Shown in pieces: positions 1-12,647 of a stretch of DNA of 64,000 nt (position 1 is its first letter; every line of letters begins with the position of its first letter). Under the pieces are notes generated by a model that saw only the letters and a list, made by a program, of their open reading frames with translations, did no database searches and was not told the origin of the DNA. The translations under genes and the position numbers were made by a program. The stretch lies in NCBI GenBank assembly GCA_013398175.1, contig VZRZ01008700.1, forward strand, positions 1 to 64,000, given 5' to 3'. This DNA comes from Climacteris rufus. Lineage: Eukaryota > Chordata > Aves > Passeriformes > Climacteridae.

Positions 1-1484
1 TACATCAATGACACTCTTGACAAGATCTCTGAGTTTTACTGGGCATGTGTTTATAAAGTGTCAACTATTTTCAGAAATAATTTACTAGTGTATATTGTAC
101 ATTCTAGCTACATGGAAGCAGGAATAAGTAAAATTTCTGTGATAATTCAGCCTTGACATCACCATGGAAAAAGACTGGTATTGTACAAAACTAAATTTTG
201 AGATACTGCAGTCATTTAGCACTTTCAAAATGCAGATCTACTTAGCTTTATTTTAAGCAAACTATTTCAGTGTATTCCAGCAAAATCCCTAAAAAAATCC
301 AAAGAAATATAATGGATTTTCTTAATTTTCCACTAACGTAGTTTTTGGGGTTTTTTTATTCCCTTGGCTTCAGTTGACTCACTTCCTACTCACATTGCCA
401 TGTCCTAAGCTGAAATTCAGTCCGCTATCTCTTAAAAAAAAAAACTGAAAAACTGTGTTCATAAGATATTTTCCTGCCAAAGTGATTGATAGACCATACC
501 AAATATTTTAGTACGGATTGCTTTGTTTGTTCTTTTCCCCCGAGCTTAATTTTTACAGCATATGGTTGTGTACAGAAAGAAGTAACACAAACTACATCTT
601 TGAACTCAAGGGAAACCAGGCCAACATCCTGAGACACTGGGAAACAGCACACTTAGCACCAAATGAAAGCAATTCAGGAAAATAGGGTTGAGTTCAACAT
701 AACATGCTTCTTTAAAGAAAATATGAAAACACCAGTAAAGGAATATATCTTTCTGAGTGTTTCTCAAAGGTACCAGATACCTTGATTTGTTCTAGTTTTT
801 GAAGGAAAGCCTTGTGTTTACTTCTGCAACTTTCCAACATGAAAAAAAACCATATTTAGCTTTGATGCATTTTTAAATAATTTGCAGAATCTGCTGACCA
901 TATGAAGGATAACTCAGTTTAACAGCAAATATTTTCTCCATACTTCCAGAAAACAAACATTATCACATAGGAAGAATGCTTGTGGAATACCTGCAATAGT
1001 TTTTAACTGTAGGGATGCAAAACATCACTGATGCCTTAAGACTTTTGCTTTTTATACATTTTTCATATATTCGTAGCTCTGTAGACTACAGTTGGTACTT
1101 TTCCTACCCTTTCTCTTAGATTTTAGAACAGTAAGCTAACCTTCTAATGCATTCCTGAAATATTGTCCGGTCCAACTGCCAAGGCAAGAATATTTTGTTT
1201 TTGTAACTAGAATCTGAGAAGACATAACAAAAAATAAGGCAAAGAAGACCCCTGGACTGATGTCAACAGGGCAGAACGCAGGGGTTAGATGATCTAATTG
1301 AATGCTCTTTTAATTGGACAATATTCAATTGATATGTTAATTTGTTAAACTTATAAAAAATGTAGAAACCTGATGCCAACGGTGCATATAGCCACATTAT
1401 GCACCTTGAAAGCTTTCAATGAAAGACCTGCTTTTTATGTTACTATTTTTATACTGTTGTAAAGTTTTCTTTCCTTTATTTTAG
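1..1484. other. AT-rich non-genic DNA
   Basis: I see no gene, RNA gene or recognisable repeat here. Open frames are short and scattered on both strands. The stretch ends in a pyrimidine-rich run that could act as a splice acceptor for the segment starting at 1485. Confidence 0.6.
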
Positions 1485-1643
1485 GCAACGGCTTTTGGGG
1501 AACCCAGATGGGACAAGGACCTTGTGACTTCCCTGGACTCTTTCCGAGGAACTCTTCATTTTGCTGGCAGTTTCAAACTTCTGGAGGGCTTCCCATGGTC
1601 CGTGCAGGGGTCTGAGGTCCTAAGACACCCACACGTATCAGAG
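1485..1643 (+). other. Exon-like segment with splice consensus, unknown
   Basis: A 159-bp segment (53 codons, divisible by three) that is clearly more GC-rich than its surroundings. It is preceded by a strong pyrimidine tract ending in TTTTAG (AG at 1483-1484) and followed by a consensus donor, GAG|GTAACA (GT at 1644-1645). Frame 1 is open throughout and contains FGEPRWDKDL near its start and LEGFPWSVQGSEVL near residues 33-46. The other two forward frames are interrupted by stops. I do not recognise the peptide. It could be an internal coding exon, a lncRNA exon, or part of the GC-richer repeat DNA that follows. No partner exon was identified, so this is only a candidate. Confidence 0.3.
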
Positions 1644-1668
1644 GTAACATAAAAAAGCAGGTCTTCAT

Positions 1669-1772
1669 GGTAATTGCTTGCTAGCAGTTTTGTTTGTTTG
1701 TCTGCTTGTTTTAATTTCTTTGTGGTAATTGCTTGCTAGCAGTTTTGTTTATTTGTCTGCTTGTTTTAAATT
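1669..1772. repeat. 55-bp tandem duplication
   Basis: Two adjacent copies of a 55-bp unit beginning GGTAATTGCTTGCTAGCAG, at 1669-1723 and from 1724 to about 1772. They differ at very few sites (for example GTTTG versus TTTAT in the T-rich middle), so the duplication is fairly recent or has been homogenised. Confidence 0.85.
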
Positions 1773-1774
1773 TT

Positions 1775-2350
1775 ACCCGGGGCGGCACAGGTTTGCCGTC
1801 TGCATGTTGAGGCTTTGCTCTCAGTTTGGCCCAGCTCGTGTGTGTGTGTGTGTCTGTGTGTCTGTGTGTGTCTGTATATTTTTCTGTGTGTGTGTGAGGT
1901 TTTTGTGTTCACCCGCAGAAGTACAGAATCTGGCTTGGCCTGAGCAGTTTTTTGGAGTGGCTGGGTCCTGCCTGGCCCTGTTTGTTTGGTGAGGACGGGG
2001 CATAGCTCGCAAGAGTTTTTTACGTTTAGCACATGTGCGTTTTGTTTGTTATGTTCTCCTGGGAGCACAGGTTGTGGCCTGGCCCAGCACGAGGTGTAGG
2101 AGGGCAGGAGGCACCCAGTACCTCCTATATTGTTTGTTTGATGGGGAAGACAGCATCGCTTCCCAGTTTTGGTTTGGCCTGGGAAGTTTTTCAGAGTGGC
2201 TGGGTCCGTCTTGGCCCAGCAGGAGGTGTGCCAGTACCTTCCATATTGTAGTGAACATGTGGTGTATTCTGTCCGCAGAAACAGAAATCCCAGACTGTGT
2301 GTTGGAGCAGGACAGCACCCTGTTGACCCATGGTCAAAATTGAAGTGAGA
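1775..2350. repeat. Degenerate GC-rich tandem repeat with TG microsatellite
   Basis: GC-richer DNA with internally repeated blocks. TTGGCCTG...GTGGCTGGGTCC...TGGCCC occurs near 1934-1980 and again near 2173-2220. TGTTTGTTTG followed by a purine-rich GGGG/GACRGCAT stretch occurs near 1980 and 2130. CCGCAGAA occurs near 1913 and 2273. An imperfect (TG)n tract lies at 1838-1896. The minus strand is open for 226 codons across this block, but the peptide is repetitive (threonine/histidine runs from the microsatellite, and repeated TSCWA-type motifs). I read it as a by-product of the repeat, not a gene. Repeat family unknown. Confidence 0.6.
1838..1896. repeat. Imperfect (TG)n microsatellite
   Basis: TG dinucleotides interrupted by TCTG and by a TATATTTTTC stretch. 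Confidence 0.9.
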
Positions 2351-2739
2351 GACATTTCTTCCAGATATAATTAAAACCAAAAAAATCTTACTGAGGATAC
2401 CTAGTATTAGAACAGGTTTTACTAAGCTGTTCTGAAATGTCTGCACTCGGAGATTTTCAAAATTTTTTGCTTTAAGCTCTGAGAAACCTGACGTAACTTA
2501 GACTACTTTAGACATCCAGAGGTCCTACTAAACTCTTGTTTTTCCCCAAGTGATTCTGGGACTGATGTGTAAAATTCAAAACATGAGGATATTTATCTAC
2601 GTTAAAAGGTGGGAACAGATGAAAGATGATATGATGTGAAATAATATATATTCATATTCCAGATTCAAACTAAAACATTCATGCCTGAGTACTTGTTTTA
2701 AAACAATTTTTTAGATTTTTTATGTTCCCAAAATTTCTA

Positions 2740-3446
2740 TGCACCGCTAGATGTGGGTTTAAATGTTGTGGAGAGCTCACCAGGTGGACTGGAAAGCAGC
2801 ACCCATCGTCGTTGCTTCCAGCTCCTCTTCACAGGAGTACAGTGGCACTAAGAGCAGGGGCGTTAGAGCGGCGGTTCCACACCTCGTGGTATAAGCACGA
2901 CGGAGACAAAGAGATGGTTTGGAGGGCCCTCTCCCATACAACAGTCCACCTTTAATGCAAACACATACAGGAGGAAAAAAAGGCGAACATCTGAACTTGC
3001 AATGCACTTTTAAAATCTAGGGAACAGAGGCAGAATGCTGACCCAAGCCAATCACCGAGAGGATGGGCAGGACACGCCTTGACTGACAGGTCGCCAGCCC
3101 AGTGGGACCACTGGCTGCAGGCATGTGACCTCTGGAGCTGGCTGGCCCCAGGTACCCACGGAAATGACAGGTCTCCCTGCCACCGTGTCTGCCAAAGGGG
3201 GACAAGCCCGGGAAATGCTGAGGCGGCAGACGCTCCAGCGGTCCTGGCTCAGACCGGGACCCTGCACCGCTGTCCCCCACCGGGGTGCAGCAACCTGGGC
3301 TCCATTTCAGCAGAGGCCCCAGTGTGGGGCTGTCCTGGTGCAAGATGGCCCCAGTGCAGGGCGACACAGCCCAGATATGGGGTCACCCTGCCGAGCAGGC
3401 AGGGGCAGCCCCCTGCGCGACCGTGCTGTATCAGGGTGCTGCAGCA
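2740..3446 (-). mobile_element. Solo LTR, family A copy 1 (endogenous retrovirus)
   Basis: A GC- and CpG-rich element of about 707 bp that aligns, in reverse orientation, along its whole length with 12749-13428. Read on the minus strand it starts TGCTGCAG and ends GGTGCA. In LTR sense it carries an ATTGG box (CCAATCA on plus at 3048-3054), a TATA-like TTTTAAAA (3008-3015) and a poly(A) signal ATTAAA (plus TTTAAT at 2951-2956), in the order expected for U3-R-U5. Flanking bases TTTCTA (2734-2739) and AATCTA (3447-3452) look like a decayed 6-bp target duplication. No gag, pol or env sequence lies next to it, so it is a solo LTR. ORFs within it are antisense or sense shadows. Confidence 0.8.
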
Positions 3447-3494
3447 AATCTAGATGCTGAAGATCATGGTCAGAACACTATCAAACTATGTATA

Positions 3495-3738
3495 TCACAG
3501 AATCACAGAATGGGTCAGGTTGGAAGGCACCACAGTGGGTCATCTGGTCCAACCTCCCTGCTCAAGCAGGGTCATCCCAGATCACATGGCACAGGATTGT
3601 GTCCAGACAGTTCTTGAATATCCCCAGTGAGGAAGATTCCACAACTGCTCTGGGCAATGAGTTCCACTGCTCAGTCACCTGTACCATAAACAAGTTCTTC
3701 CTCATGTTCAAGTGGAACTTCCTATGCTTCAGTGGAAT
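3495..3738 (-). mobile_element. CR1 LINE 3' end
   Basis: Begins with TCACAGAATCACAGAATGGG, the reversed CR1 3' octamer repeat, followed by the conserved CR1 3' region (GGTTGGAAGGCACC, GGTCCAACCTCCCTGCTCAA, and similar). 5'-truncated and non-coding. Confidence 0.92.
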
Positions 3739-6700
3739 ATGAGAAAGAGAACATCAGATGTACGTAAAAGTAAATTCACATAAATACATATGTCAAGCAA
3801 AAACTAAAATGTTGTTTTGACGTTATTCATTCCGTATCAAGTATAAGCTATATGTCAGCATAGGGCAACTCGTATGTGCCATAAGGGTTAAAGTGAAGTG
3901 GACTTACATTTGTTTAAACTGTATTTACATTAAAAGTATAAGCACTTTTGTCCCCCACTATTCTTCTGAAGACTGGAGAAATTTTTTGGAAATAAGAGAG
4001 GATATTTTTCACCTTCGTACAAAACTTGTCATTCCATAAGAAAGAGAAGGAAAAAGAAAAGGATTTATTTTTTCTTTTTTACAGGTTGGAAGATTGCTAC
4101 ACTCTGAGAGGATGTAGAGAGGAATGTACAGTTAATCCTAATATGAATAAAATTTCTCAAGTATCCTGTCAAACAGGACACTTATGAATGTCTGTAGTTA
4201 CAGTAGTTGCACTGCACTCAGGTGACTCTCTTCTGTTTTGGGTTCCAGTAAACAGGAATTTGACACAAGTTCAGGTTCATATGGGAACCATCACTAGTAG
4301 ACAATGTGAATTTGTGAGAATTGTAAGTCAGCACTGATCTTTTATTTGTGAATGAAATGGTAAATTTCTAGCCATAACTTTCGGCAGAAATCTGGACTAT
4401 ATTTGTTGCAGAAACTTCAACCTTTTGGTACATCCATCTTTCTTCCAAGTTTACATTCTATTTCTATCAGATCCTAAACCACATGGGCAGATCTAGTATC
4501 AATCTCTTATATCAGACTGTGAATTGTTTTGGGTAAGGGTTTTTCATTCTGCACTTATACAGGTAGTAAGATCTTTATTTAAGGCTGGATGTACTAGAGT
4601 CCAAGATAAATACATGATACTGGGTCCCACGTGTAGCCAATATTGTTTACTCTTACATGGTACAGTAGGATAAAGATAATTGAATTTGTGAGGAAAGTGT
4701 ACCTTTAAAACCCCTGTCTGAGTAAAACCCAGGGTAGTCTGTAATAAACACATAGCACAGAAGTATTATCAAATACTGATATTTCTATTTAGATTTATTG
4801 TTAGACAGGTTTAAGAATCGTAAGATTCTAACACAGTGTATTAACTCGATAGATGTTAATGAAATGGATTATAAAAGTCCTAAGACAACATTTAAGAAGC
4901 TTTAGCAATTTTTCCTAAGGGTGTGCTGAGAAGAAAGATCTTTATATACTACAGTAAGCCAAGAACACATAACTTCAGGAAGGAAATGGTAATCAAAAGC
5001 TCTAAGTTTTATAACTACAACTGAAAATTTTCATCTTGCCTTATTTCCTGTTTTGTTTAGAAAGTTGCTGTACAGATCAGGTTCACTTCAGATCTGGAAA
5101 CAGCAACAAGAAAAAAGGATTCCCACTGAAATGGAAAATAAGTCCTACTATTGTGTAGGTTTTTCAGTTATTTTCTCTCTTTTTTGTTTCCTTCTTCTTT
5201 TTTAATGGCAATCTGATGAACTGATGTTGTTTTGAAAAAGCATCTGAAGGTCATGTGCTTTAGCTGTGCAGCAGACTCATCTATTCAGCAAAATAGCTAA
5301 AACAGCTATTTAAATCCTGCGTAATATATGCAGGTCAAGGCTAGACAGGATACGAGAGTTTTAACCAATGAGATTGTTATTAATGATCCCATTGTGCACA
5401 TCTTTCCCTCAGCAGAACTTTGTTCCTGATTCTTGAAATTCTCAGCAAGACATGCATGCAGGTTTTCTTACACACACATATCTTCTGAATATGAGAAGAT
5501 GTCTTTGATGCATGTTGGCTTATATTTTTACCAGTTTTATGTCTGATTCTCCTTGGTTATGTGTATAAATCTGTTTACATATCTGAAATCCTTCATAATT
5601 AAACGTGTCATTATTTATTTCCTTTTGGCTTTGTTTTTGATCAAAAGGAAATATTTTTTCTTCTATTTTCATTTCAGTTAGGCTCAGTGTAAACGCTCTA
5701 TGATACATCCTGTAAACTTGACTATATAACAGGAACAATTTAGTAACTGATCTACTACCTAATAATTTTATCAAAGTTAATGTAGAAAAGAATTCTTTTA
5801 CATAAAAAAATATCCTTTCTGCACAATTCTATCTGATAGCTAAAAGTCTGAAAGGGATAAAATTTCCTTCTGAAGGTCTTTAGTAGATTCTCTCTGTCGA
5901 GTACACGACCAGATAGTAATTTACTGCAGGAGTAAAGATTTAGTAAGTGAAACAGGCTAGATCCCAACTCCCTGTGGCTGCCTGAAATGCGTTTTCAGCC
6001 AGCAGGTGATCTTGCAGCAGCAGCAGTTTCTTACTCTGCTGGTTACACTGAGCAGTTCCAATTAAGGCAGAGGATTATCCCCTGCATGGGAGTTGACAAA
6101 GACTCTAATGTCAGAATCGTCAGGCTGGTCACACACACACAAAAATACATTGTGAAAATGGAAAGCACTGGCCTGATTTTACTTCAGCCAATAAAAAGTA
6201 AATGGCTACCTAGGGACCTAGGGCGAATAGCAAAAACAGCTCTGAGGATGGGAGGCTGTCATGGAAGATAGTTGGCGTGTCTTTTAAATGTACACCTGTG
6301 TATGTCCCTTGACATGAGAATGCTGTCCTTTGTGCTTAGAAGTACCTAAGAACCACTCATTGTACAAACTCTGCAGCGGAAAAAGGACTCCTGGCCATTC
6401 TACCCAGTCTCCATTTACTTCTTTAACCACAATTAAACATACAGTAGCCATTTGTCCTGATTTTAGACGCTCGGTTTAGACATCAGCCAATTTTTAGTTA
6501 TTTACCTAATCAGTTATACAGAAAAGGGAAGTTCTTCAAAGGGCAAGTCTACCTGCTTATAATTGAAGTAGCTCAATATTTTAATCACTGTTCAAAAACA
6601 GCTGATGACTCATAATCTCTCTGATGACTATAGAAAGACTGTGAATTAGATGCTTTGATAACTAAACCTGACAGGGTGAATCCAGGCTTAACGAGATTCC

Positions 6701-7564
6701 TTTATACTAACATAAAGTTATTGATTTACTACACCATTACCTTGGTTTTCCAGAAATCATATGATGATACATCAAATGTATGGATTACAGACAAAAAATA
6801 TAAATAAATATTCAAAATTTACAGAGATAATTAAACAGTTTCTTAAACCTACAAAATGCCATTCTAATCTTTCTTTTTCCATTTAGCTATAACAGGAAGC
6901 AACTATCTGCAAGAACTTTACACCTCACCATGCCATACCAAGCTACAGTTAGTTTTATGATTTGCTTCAGTTCCTCAAAGAAATTATATTACTCACATTG
7001 AAGTCACTGGGAGTTCATATCTTTAGAAAGCAAATTTTAATTTATATAAATAAAAATCTGAAGAACCTGATGATATTATAGTGAGATATAGATATATATA
7101 TATATAGAGATACATATATAGTGAGAAAATCAAATCTGGATAGACCAATTTATTGATTAGATCAAAATAAGAATTTTTTAGCTTTTTCATTGTGTTCAAT
7201 ATGCATTAGTTACCTTACTTATCAGGTATTTTGTTTCCATAATGACTGACAGAAATATTTTATTCATCTTCTGCTGTTGAGTTCTTTGTGAAGATAAATC
7301 TAAACAATTTTCCTTTTAGTTAAATTGATGTCACCAAATATACATTAGTTTGATGCCCCTTTAGCAGAGGTCCTTTATTTCTGTCCATTATTTCAGGATG
7401 CAAATATTTGCTGTGCAACATATATGTAGACAAATTTATAGAACACTAAAAAATGATTTTTTACAAAAATTATGTAGGGTTGAAGCACCTTAATGTACTG
7501 TATCTCTTGCACTTTAACAGATCACTAAAGCAAGAAATTTAAAGAAACTGGAGAACTGGAGAAG
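3739..7564. other. AT-rich non-genic DNA
   Basis: No gene is supported. A slightly GC-richer patch at 5985-6275 has a 94-codon plus-strand frame (MRFQPAGDLAAAAVSYS... ending near 6271). It has no recognisable domain, no convincing splice context and a CAG-repeat-derived alanine run. An AT-rich simple repeat lies at 7085-7120. Confidence 0.6.
7085..7120. repeat. (AT)n/(GATA)-like simple repeat
   Basis: TATATATATA tracts broken by GAGATAC. Confidence 0.85.
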
Positions 7565-8602
7565 CTGTCAGCCATGGCTTGAACAGGTGTCCTCTTCACT
7601 GGGTTAAAAACTGACTGGGCCCAGAGAGTGATGGTGAATAGTGCTACATCCAGTTGGCAACCAGTCGCTAGTTGGGTTACTCAAGGCTCAATATTGGAGC
7701 CAGTCCTGTTTAATACCTTTATCGATGATCTGGACAAGATCATCGAGTGCACTCTCAGTAAATACACAGATAACACCAAGTTGTGTGGGAGTACTGATCT
7801 GCTGGAAGGCTCTGCAGAGGGATCTGTGCAGGCTGGATTGATGGGCAAGGCCAATTGTATGAGGTTCCACAGGGCAAAGTGCTGAGTTGTAACCCTTAGG
7901 TTACAACAACCCCAGGCAGCACTACAGACTGGGGACAGAGTGGCTTGAAAGCTGCCTGGCAGGAAAGAACTTGGGCTGCTGGTTGACAGCAGCTGAACAT
8001 GAGCCAGCATGTGCCCAGGTGGCCAAGAAGGCCAATGACATCCTGGCTTGTATTAAAAATGGTGTGTCCAGAAGAACTATGGAAGTGATTGTCCCTCAGT
8101 ACTCAGCACTGCTAAGGCCATACCTCAAGTCCTGTATTCACTTCTGGACCTCTCAGTTCAAGAAAGATGTTGAAGTTCTGGAATGTGTCCGAAGAAGCCA
8201 ATTAAGCTGATTAAGCATCTGGAACACAAATCCTATGAGGAGCAGCTGAGGAAGCTGGGATTGTTTATTCTGGGGAAGAGAAGGCTTAGGATAAAACTTA
8301 CCACTCTCTTCAACTACCTGAAAAGTGGTTGTAGCAAGATCATGGTTGGCCTCTTCTCCCAGGCTGCCAGTGACAGAGGAAATGGCTGCAAGCTGCACCA
8401 GAGAAGGTTCAGGGAGAATTTCTTCACTCAACAGTTGCTTACACATTGAAACAGGCTGTTCAGAGAGGTGGTAGAGTCACCATCCATGGAAGTGGCCCTT
8501 AGTGCTATACTTCAGTTGGCATGGTGGTGTTCAGTCAAAGGTATGACTCATCAATCTGGGAGATCTTTTCTAGGTTGTTCATTTTATTCTATGATTCTAT
8601 GA
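7565..8602 (+). mobile_element. CR1 LINE, partial reverse transcriptase and 3' end
   Basis: The C-terminal half of the CR1 ORF2 reverse transcriptase plus the 3' tail, ending in ATTCTATGATTCTATGAT at 8586-8603. Recognisable RT pieces occur in different frames: 7628-7885 (VLFNTFIDDLDKIIECTLSK, then YTDNTKL), 7971-8210 (AAEHEPACAQVAKKAND...) and 8183-8449 (EEQLRKLGLFILGKRRLR). The catalytic motif expected as F/Y-A-D-D reads Y-T-D-N, so the second aspartate is lost. Frameshifts and stops confirm a dead copy. It is 5'-truncated, as is usual for CR1. Confidence 0.95.
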
Positions 8603-8911
8603 TATTATGCTTTTCATAGGCTCCACTAAACATCTTCATTATTGCCAGATTTTCATACTCATCCAAACTAGGCCCTAGCACTCCTGAATTTTGAACTCAA
8701 ATTGTAACCAGTGATTTTTAAGAATGCAAGTTCTTCATCTAACAGTGTTCATCAGTTGATTCAGAGGTCAGTTAGTCCCAAAATACCTTTCCAACCATCC
8801 TTGTATTCTGTTTTAGGATAGATTTCAACTGCTTAGCAATGGGAAACTTTATTTGAGATACCCTAGAATATCTCAGTAATTCAGATGAACTAGAAAATGT
8901 GAATCTCATGG

Positions 8912-9581
8912 TGTCCTTGATGTCCCCCCCTCCCCCTCCCCCAACCTCTGTATTCCATATTACTCCATCAATCCACGGAGTCTGTTTTACTGTCACTTCA
9001 AGACTCAGCAACTCAGGAAAAAGGACTGGTGTGCTTTATCCCGGGTTCACAGAAATAAGGGAGTGGGGGGGTCCCTTTATAAACAGGAAATGGACATGTA
9101 GAGCTCTCTTTTGTTTCTCTCTGGACTCCTGAGTGGGTTGCATGGGGCAGGTCTCTGAGTCCCAACCCAAGAAGCTGAAAGAGTGTAAGGCAAAAGCTCT
9201 TTTTTTCTCTCTGGGCTTTGGAGAATCTGGCTTCTCCATCATATTGTCTTTGTCTTCTGTTCCACGTGTTCTGCTCTGGTGGCCACCATCTTGAGATGAG
9301 GGGCTTCTTCACCATTTTGGGAGGAGGAGCTCTTCTGCCATCTTGTTTTCTTTGTACCTGGGGGTACATGTGACTTAGCACCTTTATATCTAGTGTTTAT
9401 TGCTGTTATTTTGATTGTTGATGTTTTTCTTTTTATTAAACTTTTTATTAAACTGTTATTTTTTCACTTATATTTTCTCACAATCATCTCTCCTTATTGG
9501 CGAAAGGAGAGTGGTTAAAACTAGAGGGGAAGTGACTCATTTTGGAGTCTCCATCCCATATAATTGTCTTAAACTAAGACA
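8912..9581 (+). mobile_element. Solo LTR of an endogenous retrovirus
   Basis: A 670-bp element beginning TGTCCTTGATGTCC and ending AACTAAGACA, so the ends are TGTC...GACA. Flanks CATGG (8907-8911) and CATAG (9582-9586) form a 5-bp target duplication with one mismatch. A TATA box TATAAA lies at 9078-9083 and two ATTAAA poly(A) signals at 9435-9440 and 9447-9452. The 3' part resembles the U5 of a common avian LTR from memory. The two minus-strand ORFs inside (9013-9381) are antisense shadows. No retroviral internal region is present. Confidence 0.78.
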
Positions 9582-12500
9582 CATAGTTATAAAAACTATA
9601 AGATATTTGTGTCTAGTTATCTATATCTATAACTTCCTGTTGTGGCTAAGAGCATTTTTTCAAATATTTAGCAATACGTCTCTCTTGTTCTGCAAAGAAC
9701 TACAAAGACCTTTTACCATGCAAAATGGCCTCTTTTGTTTCCCAAACCAATATAAGCATCTAAAGAGACTATTTAAATTCTTTTTGTCTCTTTAGTTCCC
9801 AAATTTCCACAGATCAGCAGCCTTGTTGACTGAATTGAATTTTCAGACTATAGTTGTAAGACAGTTATAGGATCCTTGAACTCGTATTTCTGAGAAAGGT
9901 AAAAGAAAGGTGTCTTATAAAACAAGGATATGATACAATCTGTAAGATTTTGCAGTTCAACCTGCAAGTGCTGCCTCTAAATGTGACCTTTCTTTCTGTT
10001 CATAAACATACAGAACGTGCATACAGACATAGAGAGATACCATGATCTTGACAAAACAAAATCAAAGAATCAGAAAAACCTCTCTTGCTAATAGTGCATA
10101 TGGATGCATTCATGTGTTTTTCATTGACTCACAGTTATCTAGTTCTGACTGAAATTCTTGTCTCTTCTGTGCTTACTGTTACAGAACAATACAGAAAAGA
10201 TTTTCTGAAAACAAAACAAGGCAAAAAATCAACAAGAAATTGGGAATATCTCCACTTTGAGAAACACCAGTAAAATTTACTCAATAGAAAGTTTTGTTTA
10301 GAGAGTTTTATTAAACTTCTTATTTTGAAAATCCCTCATTTCCTCAGTAACAGCTGGATTTAGCACTCACGTGATGATCTGATAACATAGACTGCCTGTT
10401 ATGGACCTGAGCTTGAATGATAGGTTTCTGTATTTGTCCTGTTAACAGACAGAATCAGTAAGAGTGTTTTCAGAGAAGTCTGGGGAGAAAAGTAAACCTT
10501 ACCTTATTCCATGATGACTATAAGACCCAAAGGCCAGAACGATATAGGAGGAAAGAACAATTACAGATAAGTAAAAGAAATCAATATGTAGTTTTTGTTT
10601 GCTTTTCATAGGATGGCAGTGTCCACTGAGGGTGGAGGCAACATGGAATTGCTAGTGTAGTCTAGAGATGACTTTTTTTGGTGTGGAAGAAGGTTATTTT
10701 GATACCAGGTTGAAGATATAAAAGTTATTGTAAAACTGCTTAAATAAAGTCCCTCTAAAAGCAGGCGATGGAAAACTGAATCAAATGAGTCACAGCACAT
10801 GTGTCAAAGCAACCCATCTCCCGCAGCTGATCAGAACTGGTAACAGATTATCAACCAAAACTGTGAAGCTGCTGCACTGATAAAATGGCAAGTACCACAG
10901 GGAAAAAGAAAATCCTAAGCAGCAAAAATTCTAAATTAATGCCAAAGTCAACCATGGTATGGGACATAATATTGCAACAACTTTTCATAAAGATTGCCCA
11001 GCTCAGCAGTATTCAAATGACATGAAATATGAAATTTAAATCACTATTATTTTAAAAGTATTGAAAGCCATTGAGGCAAAGAAACAGTTTTAAATTTTGC
11101 ACTGACTGCAAATAAATTGCACAAGATTTTGTAACTTTAACCAGTGGTGTGCAAACAGGTTTTTAGGCCTACAGGGATACTGAAACTATTAATATGTTTC
11201 ACAAACAGTTTTCAGTTTTGCCTGTTGCAGTTTCAAGTATTTGATTACATTAAAAATGGATTTTGTTTGTTGAAGCAAAAAGTATTCAAAGAACACATAC
11301 ACACACACACACACATATATATAATGCTAGTGCCTTTTCTTTCATAAGAACAAATACATCTTTAAACGCGTAAACAGATTTGCACATATCCTATAAGAAT
11401 TAGTATGTTTACTAAAATGAAGCCTAGAATTTCTACATTAAACCTTGCTCTAGATACCCTCTTAGAATAATCTTTCAGTGATCTTAACTGGAGAGGAGAA
11501 TATAATGTAAGTGATAAATAAAACAAGCATTCACAGGTAACTTTATGTGCACAGGTCTTTTAAACTCCAAAGGACTATTATTATTACACAATTATGTGCC
11601 TTTAGGCAGTTACAAAATCTTGTCCTTAGACATGAGGGAAATGTCATCATTGTTAGCCTGGTACTGGAAAATGTTTCACATCTCTAATTAAGCAAACCTC
11701 CCTAAGAGTTTTCAGAGGGTACAGTTCTGAAAGAAGCAGGGGGTGGAAAGTAGGGAGAATGGGTAGGAATAGAATATATGGGAGACCTCTGTTCCCTTTT
11801 TGCAAAGCACAGTGATTGTGTGCATAAAAATGCCAATCTGGTCGGATAGTTTGTAACCATAGCAACTCCTGCAGAAGACAGAGGCAAAACAGAATAATAG
11901 GGGTCTCTTTTCTCCAGATCACTGCATGGGAAAATGAGCAAAAGGAAGAAAGACATACTGTAGAGACTTTTCCTGTCCCAAGAAATTCGCAATGTGCATT
12001 TCAAGAGTTATTCTTTTCCATCCTTTTCTGATGGAAACTTTCAGCTTCCTTAAAAGTTGTTTTGTTATTTTTTTTTGTTTGGTTTGGTTTTGATTTTGGT
12101 TTTGATTTTTTTTAAGAAACCGAATTCCAAAATATGTAATTAAAATATTTGGCTGAAGGACATAAGGTTAGAAGATGAGAAAAACCTTCTTTAAAGCATT
12201 TAGATATAGAGAGAACTTGTGCATAATGAATTATTTATTCCTTTTTAAAATTTATAGCACCAATGAAATGTTAGTTTGCAATTTTTTTTTTAAGCCATGA
12301 GATGCAAAAGATGTTTATTTATGTGGTTTTCTTTTCCTGTAAAATAGTCTTCAGAATTTAGCACTTTACTGTCTTCTTGTTGTGTATACGGAGTCTGTTA
12401 CTCAAAAAAAAAAATTTGGAGAATACATTTATAGGGAATTGCTTTTAATTAGCTGAATTTGTGACCATTTATTCCTCCAGTCAATTTTATGGAAAGCCTT

Positions 12501-12640
12501 GTATTGTTTTTCATTCAAGAACTTGCAGCTCAAAACTTCCAATAAGAGAGGGTAAAAGGGTTTACATATCAAAATCTTTTGCAGTTTTTAATACCAACTC
12601 ACAGTCAGCTCCATCCAGCCAAAGCACTCACACAGTACAT
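9582..12640. other. AT-rich non-genic DNA
   Basis: Nothing gene-like. It contains a CA/TA microsatellite (11294-11323) and a T-rich low-complexity run (12060-12115). Minus-strand open frames at 11653-12004 show no recognisable domain. Confidence 0.6.
11294..11323. repeat. (CA)n(TA)n microsatellite
   Basis: An alternating AC run that passes into AT. Confidence 0.9.
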
Positions 12641-12647
12641 ATCTGTA

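Noticed and set aside
2747..3456. CTAGATG at 2747-2753 and 3450-3456 as the target duplication of LTR copy 1
   Set aside because: Homology with copy 2 extends past 2753 out to 2740, so CTAGATG on that side lies inside the element. The better boundary is TG at 2740 with decayed TTTCTA/AATCTA flanks.
7628..8449. Possible functional reverse transcriptase gene
   Set aside because: Sequence is CR1 RT, but it is frameshifted, 5'-truncated and carries Y-T-D-N in place of the catalytic F/Y-A-D-D.
9013..9381. 122- and 68-codon minus-strand frames
   Set aside because: They lie wholly inside the solo LTR at 8912-9581, antisense to its promoter and R region.
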